Assembly (NCBI GenBank): GCA_013397935.1
Contig: VZRN01002991.1
Span: 528,051 to 592,050, forward strand
Origin: Dasyornis broadbenti
Lineage: Eukaryota; Chordata; Aves; Passeriformes; Dasyornithidae
Reading direction: 5' to 3'
DNA: 64,000 bases
Shown: piece by piece, positions 51,001-63,000 of the stretch
Numbering within the stretch: position 1 is the first letter of the stretch
Layout: every line of letters begins with the position of its first letter
Notes under the pieces: generated by a model
What the model was told of the DNA's origin: nothing
The model's input: only the letters and a program-made list of their open reading frames with translations
Databases searched by the model: none
Program-made: the position numbers and the translations under genes

Positions 51001-54000
51001 TCTTTTCTGATCTCGACAGGTTTGGAAAACAGACTTATGTTTTGATCCCATGTCGCTGGGCTTTCTTCAAATGGATTCTTCTGTCTTGGCAGTGTAGCAA
51101 ATTTTTGGGGTAACGAAGCACTCACATTAAATGGGTCATTTTGTGCTTCAAGTGCAGTTTCATCAACTGTGCTGTCAAGTTGGTTCATTTTAGAAGTATC
51201 AACACTTAATGTCCTTCTGTGTGGAGATTTTAGACTCCCTGCAAACAATCTGTCATTAGTGTATTATCCATGAGACACTATATCACAGTTTATGACATGC
51301 AGAAAATTTTAGCTTAGATCTAGAAGCTTTGCAATTGAGTCTCAGTTCAAAACACTGATGAATAACTAAGCTATTAAAATAAAATAAATTAACAGCTTTG
51401 GCCTTGATTTCATGTTTCAGAAATGTTTATGGATAGGCAGCACAGGCAGGAAATTTTTGTTTCCTGCATGAAAACTAAGTTTTACAGGGAATACAGCTAT
51501 GACCAGTGTGCCATTCCAGAAAGAGACAACAGTATGTTGCTGCATAATAACTTTGAACAATGCAAAGTATTTTCAGTTCTTTGTATAAATCAGGTTTAAA
51601 AGTGGGCTATAGTTTCTGACTTTTTAATTAGACATTTCTCACAAGATGTTATTTTGCTTAGAGTCCCCTCTGGAATGCAATATACTCTCAGATGAGGACA
51701 TAGTAAGAGAAAACGTTAAATTATCATACATTTAATGTAATGAGCAATGTAATTTCTTGTGTAATTTCAATGTTATTTCTTGTGTTCAGAAACAGCAATT
51801 ATGAGTTAACAGCAACAAAAGAAGTGTAAAAAATAGGCCAGCAATATCTCTTAACATTTTGGCCTTGTAAGTGCTCATAAACTGCAGTAACAGATTCTGA
51901 ATGCTCTAATAGCAGTGAGCTGGAATTGTAATGGTCATGAGTTTTACTTACCACCCTCATCAACTGAACCAAAGGACTCCAGCTGACGCCTGAAAAGATG
52001 GGAGTAGCCAACAGTGCTGGATTTCATTTTCTCTGAGGAGACGTGTGGTCCTGTTAGATCTGACATGGAGTGAGCCGAGGAGAGCCGCTGAGGTCCCAAG
52101 AGGAAAGGTTTTTTTGGTTTTGATTTCATTTGTACTTCACCACTACACACCTCCAGATTTGCATCAGGTATGTGAGTACTTGGGATGATTGCAGAGGATG
52201 TATCCGAAAACGTCCCATCGTTCTTCCGACCCTTCATTTTGTCTTTCAGTTTAGCAAACGGGGATTTGGTTTTGTCCTTCATTGACAAATCAAACATACT
52301 TGCTGTCATGTTATTCCTCATAAACTGAATATTGACATTTATTTCTCCTCTGTCTTTCGTTCTCTTCCCTTGTCTAGATTCTAGGGGAAACCACCTTAAA
52401 GGAGAAAGAGAGCAAATTAAGTTGGGTTTTCTGGAGGCTACTCATTTCACTCTGGTTAGTTGGTTAATGCATCTGGTTAATATGATTTCAAATAGGAAAA
52501 TCCAAATCCTATATCAAAGATTCAACCATTCCTGTACTGAAAAACTTTGTTTAGATTTGGTTTTGAAGAGAAAATTTAATAACTAAGCAGTACAAAGCTC
52601 TTTACAGTGTCTACTCATTTCAAAAACCAAAATCAACTCTGAAAGCCAACTAAACTTCATCAAAGCTAATGAGCTTGCATGAATGAGAGTTTGTATTTAA
52701 TATTAATTATAAATACAGATACATTTTATTTTAATATTTAAAAGAACACTTGATAGTTTTCAAGTGTCCCTTATTTGGCAGTGATGATAGTACTCAAGTG
52801 TCCTATATTTAGTAGTGATGTATATTAATGTATTCTATGTGGTAACTGCTTCATCTAGTAACATTTTCTCTTTTGATTTTGCTCAGGTTTAAACACTAGC
52901 AAACATTTTCCTCTCTTTCCTTCCTTCCTAGCATTGGTTAAGATTTATGTCAACTGCAGCAGCACTGGCTAAAAAATATCTGAAAGCCCTGAACATTCAA
53001 CTACCATTTCAATTCTGCAACTGCCTCCCCTCTGGATGCTGACAGTAACTCCAGGAGCACAACTGTGAGCACGTAGGTGTATCCAAGTGCATTCTCTCTT
53101 TTGCAGGTCACCAGCAGGATTAACTTCAGAAATATTTCCTTTGGAATCATGACATAAATCCCCACTCCTTGAAAAGAGATCAAAGGTGTGATCATCTGTT
53201 TCAAAAAGCCAAGTGTGCTTCTTTGCCAGGTCCAGCAAAAGCTTTATCATTATCCAAGTATCTTATTCATTTTCTATTGTGCTCCATTGTCCCATGGAAG
53301 CATCTGCAGAATTATAGCTCAATCTTCCCTCCACAGCTTTACCTAAATGAATGACCAACACACAATCCCTTCTCCACAACCATCACCAACAGCCTTTCCC
53401 TATTTCAAAAGGGCACAAGAGCATATTGCAGATCCACCAGCTCCAAAAAAGTGCTCTAAACCCACTGTCAGGAGAAATCCATGCACACAGACTAACACAA
53501 CAGCACTTTACCGTTGGAGATTAAGAAATTAAATTGCCTATTGGCACAGATGTGAAATTGGTTATACAGTTATGCATAGATTATTCAATCATGTCAAATA
53601 CAGAAAAAAGGTCAGGAAAGGAGAAAAATAACCCTCCATTTACTTTCACGAATATATTTTAATGGTGACAACTGAAATCAAATTCTCAGGCAGAGATCAT
53701 GTTTTTTGAGTTGAGAAAGTACTTCCAAAAGCGACACACCAAAGAAATAACAAAATAATAAAGAGTATTATGCCTTTCTTTTTATTGCTTGGTGATGTCC
53801 ACAAGATTTTATGTTACATACTAAAGCAGAATAATTAAGAAATATCAGAGCTCCTGTTTTCTGGCACTGAACAACATGAATCTGGACCAATAGATCCAGA
53901 AGTTCAAACCAGTAGAAAGATAATTAAATCTTTAGGAAAAAAGCTTTTCTTCTGTTGTGAGGTAATAACATTTATATATTTTAAATGAAATGCAAAACCT

Positions 54001-57000
54001 GAAATATGTGTCTGAAGAAGATAGATCGTTTTTCCTTTTAGCTAATAATGTTTCACTTCTCTGGTAACTGATTCCAGAAACACTTTAAGCCATCTATAGA
54101 GTTGTTACAGAAAACACACAACAGAACCAAAAGTCAATTTCCTTTGTGCTACATGATATTGAAAAAACTGAAAGACAAGATAGCCTACGTTCTTTAAAAC
54201 TCTTCTTTAAAAGAAAATATATTCATCTATTCCCTTATAAAAATACAAATACACAGCCAAAATGAGCAAGCCTTGCTCAGACAGATCCTGTCGGTGCAGA
54301 TAGAAAACCCCAAACAAAAAGCCTTCCTGAAGCTGAGAAAGTCTGTCCATGGTTCGTCAGCCTCACACCAAACATATACATAAGTACAAATAAGGCTCAT
54401 GAGTGTTTTAAGAGACATAATAGCCAGAAAAGACTTCACTTTTTGACATTCAAATTTAATGGCTCAGCCTACACTGTAACAAAACATTTCCTTTTTCCCT
54501 CTCCTCACAAGTTTCAAACATGAATACTCTATCTCTGATAAAACTGGTGAATTTTTCTGTGTTTCTGCCTAGGAATTACCCAAAACTTTGAACTGATCCA
54601 TGACACTTTGTAACTTCTTTTAGAACAACATTAAGACATAAATTCTAAGGTTTTTGCTATGGGGAAGAACGTCTTTTACTTAAAAAATTTATTTAACTCA
54701 ATTATTGCCATTCTTCTCACTAAGAAACAACGCTGTATCATTACCAGCACTCACCCACTAATGGCAAACCCCCACATACTATTTGGACATTTACCTCTTC
54801 TTAAAGAGAAGCACACAGCTAATACCTTGCCTTCACAGTTTCTACATTTCTTTCTTCTTTCAAAATAACCCTCAAAGAACTTGACATTAAAAATAAGTTC
54901 AGCTAGGAAAACAAAGAAACTTCCCTAGGAAGACAACAGAAGGTCCTGCTGGAACCAGGGTCTACACTGCTACTGATTCCAACAGAATTTAATCATAAAC
55001 TCTTTTACTCCTGCAAAACTCCTCTGGACTTCAGTGGAATTTCTACTTGAATAATGATTGCTGGATCAAATCTTTGTATGAAAGACGGGTATTTAATTTT
55101 CATAGGCATTTCAAGAAGGTTTCTTTGTTACCTTGGAGAGTTTATCTTGTTTTAGTTATAATGAAGGTTCCACACGCTTCAGCTCATAACAAGGCGGACA
55201 ACATGAGAAGCAGACTCAAATCATGATTTTCGTCAAATTCAAAGGCAACTAATTACTTTTTTAAACAGATAAGAACAAATGCAGGCAATGCATTTATGTG
55301 GAGCTGCACGTGAACGAGCAACCAAGTCTGTAAATGTTTCTTATTAGAATCTGTTTCGACAACACACGGGTGTGAGCAGCAAATAGAAAACACAGCACAA
55401 TACAGGAGAGAAAAAAGAATTGGAAAATGAAGTCCGCTGTTTTCAGATAACAACATTTGGGTCCTAAAACACTAAATTCCACTATACCACTGCCAATTTA
55501 AAAAATTGAAATGTATTATAAAAGCTAATAAAACTTGCTATTTTGGTTTTGTTTACAGTACTTTTAGCCACAATAAATGCTCCATTTGTCAGGCTGCCAT
55601 GAGCTGATTCTATAGAAAGCCTGTACAAAGTAGGAAAATAGCCAATAACATACATGAACAAAACAGGGTGGCTTTTATGAGAGCAGATGCCCTTTTACTT
55701 AATAACCAAATATTACATCCAGTCTTGCAGACAGTCTTTATTTAAACAGACCTTGTACAAAGTCTGGCAAATTTTCCTGACTTCAAAGGAAGCCCTATTG
55801 CCTTCGGAATCACATTCATACTTCTTGCTCTCACCTTCAAATGCTCTATAGGGCAATGTCCTCCATACACCCTCTAATTTTGACTTTTTCCCTATGGCTT
55901 CCATAAGGACAACCCTTGCTTCTTTCTCTCATCTGTTTTTCAGTGTGCTAATGGGCTTTGCCTGTCTTGCACAGGTTTCTGATAATTTTTACTTTTAAGT
56001 ATTCTATAAACTGCCACTCTGCATGCTGATAATTTTCTTGAACATGCAAAGAGAAGGTCAACATGCACGGCCAAAGAAGAAAAATCCTGCTGACCAGTCA
56101 GCCCTGAAAAACTAAACTCCAATCTGAAGCAGCATGGCTACTTTCTAACCATGACAAAATTAATTGATATTGGCCACACCTACAATTAGGGCTGGAAAAA
56201 GCGAACTCTCGTAATTTGTGCAGTATTGTCAGTAACAAAAATTCACCTTAGGAAAGACAGACAGGAAGGGTGAAGGAGAAAACTTCTATAAATGAGCAAG
56301 TTACAAAATCCAGGCCTGCCTATTCCATTTAAATAGCTAGTGCTCTACAAACAGACTTTCAGCTGCTTTTTTCCTCCCCTCTTCTGATTTGTCCTCCAAA
56401 TCTACCACTGAATTTGACACTTCCAACTCTTATCCCTCTCTCTCCTTTGAAGAAGCATCACCCAGACTATTCCACTCACCTTGTAACAGTGAGCAGGATG
56501 GGCTGACAGTATGTGTAAGGAAAAGCACTACCTCATTTCAATTACATTTTCATTACGTACTTTAACAGCCTCCAAAACCGCCAGGTAACTTGTCTAGCAA
56601 TTTCACCAAGAACCAAGTGTTCCAGCCAGCACATACAACCTGTGCATGACAGATGATATCCCAACTCCGTCTTCTTGCCAATGCCAAAGATGGAAAATAT
56701 TGAAGGAATTATCCCATATTCCTGCTTCTCAAATACACCACTGCCTTCATTCTACCACTAATTATCTGTTGAGCTGATCTAGTTTTGCTTTACTGAAAGC
56801 ATTAGATTGCGCCCAAAGACTTTTGCAAAATATTTATTTTAATTCACAAATTACTGAAGAAATTCTGCAAAAAGCCATGCAATCATCACAGCATCCGCCA
56901 AGGCTTCTGACCTTGATTTTACAGGCAAAAATCAGCATCCTGCTCTGCTACACAGTAACGAGGAGAATTTTCTATACAGGCAGATACTCGTAAACTTACC

Positions 57001-60000
57001 CCTATAAGACCACCAGAATCTCAATGATAGAACACATCCATCAGCTGCCACAGGAACAAAGCAGATGACTAGATGTCAAGCTAGATACACTGAAGAAACT
57101 TGCTTCACAAAACCCCACTAAGTGTCCACAGCTAATTGATAAAAAATAACAACCAAAGCCCCGAATGTCTGACATTTTTATTTAGCAACATATGCACTTT
57201 GAAAAATGCAGAAGTATGTTTTGTGATAAATCATTCTGATACCATACTGAGAGACCGCCCCAAAAGTCAGCACGTAGGAAAATTAAGGCAAGGGCTTGAG
57301 CACAGACTACATCATGTATCAGGGGAAATTAAGAAGAAAACAGATTATTTATTTTAAAAAGTGTTGACACTCACAAAGATGAATACTCTTTACTTTCTGT
57401 AAGCCAACTGAAATGAGATATTCAAAGCAGCTTAAAATAAATGCTACAGAGTGACATTGTAACACCACAAAACATATGGGAACTGACAGCTATCACAACA
57501 CCCTCACTACAGGGTTTGCTAACATCAACTGGAATCAATGTCATTAAAGTGGTCTTAGTTTACTTATTATTTTGGCTAATGACTATGTGTGAATACTTTT
57601 ATTATAGAAACAAAATAACTGAAGGTATGAGAATTAAGGCCAGTTATTTGAGTTGAGTGTGTGTGAGCATGTGTGTGTGCACAGAAAATGCAGAACCATT
57701 TCAATCCAGGTGGCACTTGGACTCTGACTCAGAATTATGACTTATTGAGAGGATGTGCATGGATTTGCTGTCAAAATGTAAATGCTGGGAATATTACTAA
57801 ATAATTGAAAATATCACTATAATTCCATAAAGCTACAACTGGGTAAAACTTTGTTTTCCCCCATAACCATCCTTCTCTTCAGTTCCTCATTACTAACATT
57901 CCTTCATTTTTTCTTCTATTTAATGAGTGGTACTACAAAACAACCTGTACGGAATCTCCAGGCTGCACTTTATTTCTGTGCCTTCAAAAAATTTCTCAGT
58001 TACTACTCTTCCCACTTCGGACTTTAGTGGAACAAGGACTCCTGCTTTAACCACAATAAAGACATTTTCTGTTACACCCTGCCATTTCCACTATTATTGA
58101 AGCTCATCCCTTAAAATGCATTTTCCTACTTTAAACTAAATTTAAGACTAAAATTTAGTAAATGATAGTGTGTTATGTTTTGTAGAAATAGTATTTAAAT
58201 GGTTCCCACTCATTTACAAGTACTGAGCCAATATATTATATATTTACTAGTTGCTTGCTTTATTCATAATTCTAGATGTATTTGAAGCCACCTACTCGAG
58301 TGCCTCCCTCTTGCTTATGCTGCTACAGATGAGAGAGAGGACAGAGCAGAGGCAGTTGAAGAGGGAGTTCATATCCAAGACAGAGGCTGCCAAGAAGGAA
58401 TTCACATTACTTTGGAAAAAGCCACACAATTTGCATATCTTTCAGGGAACTCAGCAGAAATAAAATAAGTGCCTACAACACAGGGGTACTGGTCATGGTC
58501 AACCATTCGTTCTTTTTGTTTGCTTGCTGAGAAGCTGGTTTTGACTTTTTCATTATCAATATAAGTGGAGAAGTATCTTTAGAAAAGGCCAAGATTCCTT
58601 CACTATATTATGCTCAAACAAGCATTTTTTTTAACAAGTGCTCCAATTTGGGGGGGCGGGGGGGGGGGTTGTTGAGGTATTATAGACTCCAGGGAGAAGA
58701 GGAACTAAATCACAAATAAAAGATGTCTCCTCTGTCATTTCCATAAGAAATAATAATTCTACATCACCTGCCTCCTCAAATGTATAGCATTCCAAACAAG
58801 TGTTGCATCTTAAATCAGCTGAACATAAAATAAAATGAGCCATCCAGGAAAGCTCATAAAGGAATGGACAATAAACAGAGTGGAATTAGAGAGTAACAAG
58901 GATGAAGCAAAAGCTGAGGAAATAAGTAACATCGGGAAAGTTTGAAGCAGTTTGTTATTCTAGAGCTGTGTTCATTTAGTACACAGGTGGAAAAAATCTA
59001 AGTACAGTCATTGTGAAAAACAACTGAAAAATACTTCAGTAAATAAGGACATGTCAGCAAATGAGTATTTTTTTTTATTCCATGGTAATTCAAAAATTTG
59101 TTTTGATGCTAAGCAATCAGATTATCAGCAGCATTAAGGCAACTACGAACTATAAGTGAATTGAAATTATTACTAAAAAGCATATATGTTTTAAAACAAT
59201 ACAGTCATTGATCATAATTTACATTTCAAATGGAAGAGTAGAAGAGGTAAATTCATTTTGCATGAGCAGAAGGAAAAAAACTGTCATGTACTTCTTAGGA
59301 TGAATTTAAAAACCCATGCAATGTTGCTGCAAAAAATAAAAGCCATGACAGAAATGTAACATTTGAAAAATTATGTTAAATACACTGTCATTAAAACAGT
59401 TTTTCCAAAGCTTTTTGAACTGGTAAAAAACCTCAGCAAAATCATTCAGCATCTGAAGCGTCATTTTCAGCTCTGGAAAAAAGAGCAGAGGTAAATGCCC
59501 CTGTCCATTTCCAACCACAGCACAGATGTCAGAAACACAAATTTATAAGCTTTCACACTATGATGGGCATTTTTGCACTAAGACAGAAAGAAAATTAACT
59601 GGGATCCTGCAGATGCTTTGGATGAAGTCTCTGGAAGAGATCTAGTGAGGGACCATCTGAGCCACATCTGGATCTAACCGTTCCAGGCATTTTTACTTTT
59701 AAGAATTTGAAAAATTGTCAGTTTCAGAAAGGAAAAGGACATTGCATGATGGTGTGTACAAAATTTTCACTATCAAGTTATAGTAAATATTCTACTCTGT
59801 TTCATTAAGTCTTGAGCCAAAGCAACTTTCTTAGAACACAAGACAAATCCTATCATGAGCCCTCTGCCTGAAAACTTTACTGCAGGGAGTATTTGTCTTA
59901 AGATGTGACAAGTAACAAAAAAAGCTACAAAGAAAAAAAAGGATTATTTTTCCCTAACATAATGTTCCTGAGTCTGCAATGACTTTTGAAATTTATTTCT

Positions 60001-63000
60001 TCCAAATTATAAAATATTAAATTTAAAAAATATATAAAAAGCCAAATGTCACACATCCCACGGTCTTCCTAGGAATTCCGAATCAGCTGGTAGCCTTCAC
60101 TTCTCATACCTCCTTACTAAAAAAGCTCTAGGGAATTGCTGACAGGGTTCAGCATTGTGCAGAATATTAAATATCTTTTTTGCAATACCCTGGTGACTCT
60201 TGAGTCTGTCTCTTACAGCACCATATGTACAGCTGTGTTGGAAAGAGGAAGCTATTAAATATATTAAAAAGAAGAAATATTACCAATAGACACTTCATCA
60301 AATAACTGGATCTCATTCATCCCCAAACAAAGCAAGAAATGTTAAGGTTACATCAACATAAGAAAATAACTCTGGATTTAATAACAGCACAAGCCTGTTG
60401 AACATATTTGAAAGTAAAAACATTGCTTAATAAAACAGATTAGTGTTTCTGAAACAATGAATATAGCGTTCAACCATCAGAATGCTTTGGTAACAAAGAC
60501 ATTGGACTTGGTTTTGAAAGGTGCTGGGTGTCTCAGTTCCCACACCATAGTCAAAGTTAGAAGGTCTTTGGGTCCAAATATATTACCCTTAGTTTACTGC
60601 CAACACAGGACTAGGAATATTTTGTACCAAAAAGGATTTAATAAAAGTGGGGGGAAAAAAGGGCATTTTGTTTAAGATCAAATTCATAAATCCATTCTTG
60701 AAAGTTTGCCTTCCTCCTGCACACAAGTACAAACATTGCATCTCCAACTAATGCTTAAAGGAGACAGCAACGACACACCTGCGTGGCACGAGTGCACACA
60801 AGCACACAACCATGAAAACTTGTCAAAAACATCTAAACTTAAGAACTCAGAGTTACATTTTTTTGAAAGTGAGCTTTAGAACGGGTGTTTTTGGGGTTTC
60901 TAAGCACCTAAGGACACCAACAGAAAAACTGGACTTTCAGTGGCTCCTTCCCCGTAAAAATTTACATCAGTGTTAAGCGAGAACGCACTGCCAAAATTCC
61001 CACTTGCTGCCCCGCCGCACTTTTGCACTTACATAAGACTTTTTACAAGTACGGCTCTAGAAGCCTAACACCCATCAACTTTTAATAAGATTTGCAATCT
61101 TAAATGCTCAAGTAACTTCTGAAGAAAGGACTTAGGCTGTTTGTAAAAGTTTCCCCATAGGCCCCCATCTTGTGCAGCAGAGCTCGCAGGCAGTGCGCAG
61201 CGTTCCCGGGGAGCCGCAGTGATTTCAGCGGTGGTCTGGGAGGAACTGCTTCACATCTACATAGCAGGAGTTCCTCTCTCACACTTCAGAGAAAGAAATG
61301 AGAAAATAAAGAACACCTATGGAGCCCTGCTAAGCATAACTTCCTATAAAAATACTGCAGATCTGAATGTTTATTTAACTATCACGAGGACTATGTTACT
61401 TACCCCACTTAAAAATTTCTGGCATAATTTTCGCAAGACTCCAGTACTACTTTTTGCTAAAACTGGTGTAAGAGCTTAAGTTTCTTTTTCTAGGCAAAAG
61501 AGGTTTCGTTATTCACAGTAATAATTTACATATTTTCCTCCAGTTTCTAAAGATATATTTCTACATAGATTTACAGCCTTTACATTTTGTAGCATTCCTC
61601 CCTCATTCATTTGCCTTGTTTTTCACCTTGTTGCTAGGTGCTGCAACTAAGGCAGTTGCCTACTGACTTGCACGATAATTACAACTAATGATTCAAGATT
61701 TTTTAAGATGCATGTCTGAAGAGCAGTGAAACTACTTGAATCAAGTGTTAACAGAAATTAAGACCCTGGGGCTACAGGCATTACTGTGTATTGCATCAAG
61801 ACAACTGCTTTGTCCCTAAAAAGATAAGCAATTAAAAAGTGTAATACTCCAGACAGTGAACCCACAAGAAATTCTGCACAGACTTCTTTCCTATTATATG
61901 GCTTGTGAACATACTGTTTTGCAAAAAATTTAGTTTACAAAAACAAACAAACAGCAGGGCAAAGAGAGCTTTGACTTGTCTTTGATGCTCTTCAACCTCA
62001 GCCACGGCACTTAAGCAGGACCAGGTTTTGAGGTGGTTTCTGCAGAAACCGTTGTCTGACCAAGAAGTCCTGCCTGGCATTGCCATATGGATTTCCACCT
62101 CCAATTGCCAATGCTGCTGGAGATTCAACCCTGCCACAGTCAGAGACAGACAAGCGATGCCAGTCTTTTAGTGGCTTGGATGCAAAGCCCAGCACCTTAC
62201 CACAGACCCACCATCACTATGGATACCAGACTTTCATTTTAACAGCTGAGATTTGGGCACAGGAGCCTTTGTACTCTACTGAAGAGACACTAGAGGAGCA
62301 AAAGCACCTGGAGCAGGAACTCTTTAACCGCTGCAGAAAGATCTGTCAGCGCTCATATGTCACTGCCAACAGAGCTCACTTGGACGTCTCCATGCTGTTT
62401 TTATCCAGCTTCTGTGGGACAAGCACACCTAAACCAAACCCAAAGCATGGAGTCACAGGCACTGTTATAATAAGTCACACTTATTATAACAGTAATAAGT
62501 TATACATACACTTGGAGGATGAACTACACTGGTACCAAATACCTTTGTGCAACCATATCCTGCCTAGGAATTATAACAACTTTACTAATTGAGTTGAAAA
62601 GCCCAGAGAATTAGGTAAGTACAGTTTATCTTAATAAACTGCTATGATGCCTTTTTTTTTTTAATTCCTTTTTTGCATTTTGGTGCCTGAACTTGCTGGC
62701 AAACAGCAATTTTATTCGACAAAAGCTTATGTAGGTACTGATGGAAGCCACAAGAGCTGAAATTTCTCTTCAGTCTTCTCAGCTGAGGCCTGCTGTACCG
62801 TGCAGCGTGCAGGATCATGGCCTAAGATTAATTAGGACCAGCAAAGCACTGTGCTGTTGTGGTAAGCCTTCATTAAGTCACAGTTCATTGACCACTAAAA
62901 CATCACTATAAAATATTTAAAGACACGTGGTTGCAGCAACTGAAGGAAAACAATTTTAAAGAGAACCACACCAGGTTTCAGGGCATCTGAGACTCATGCA

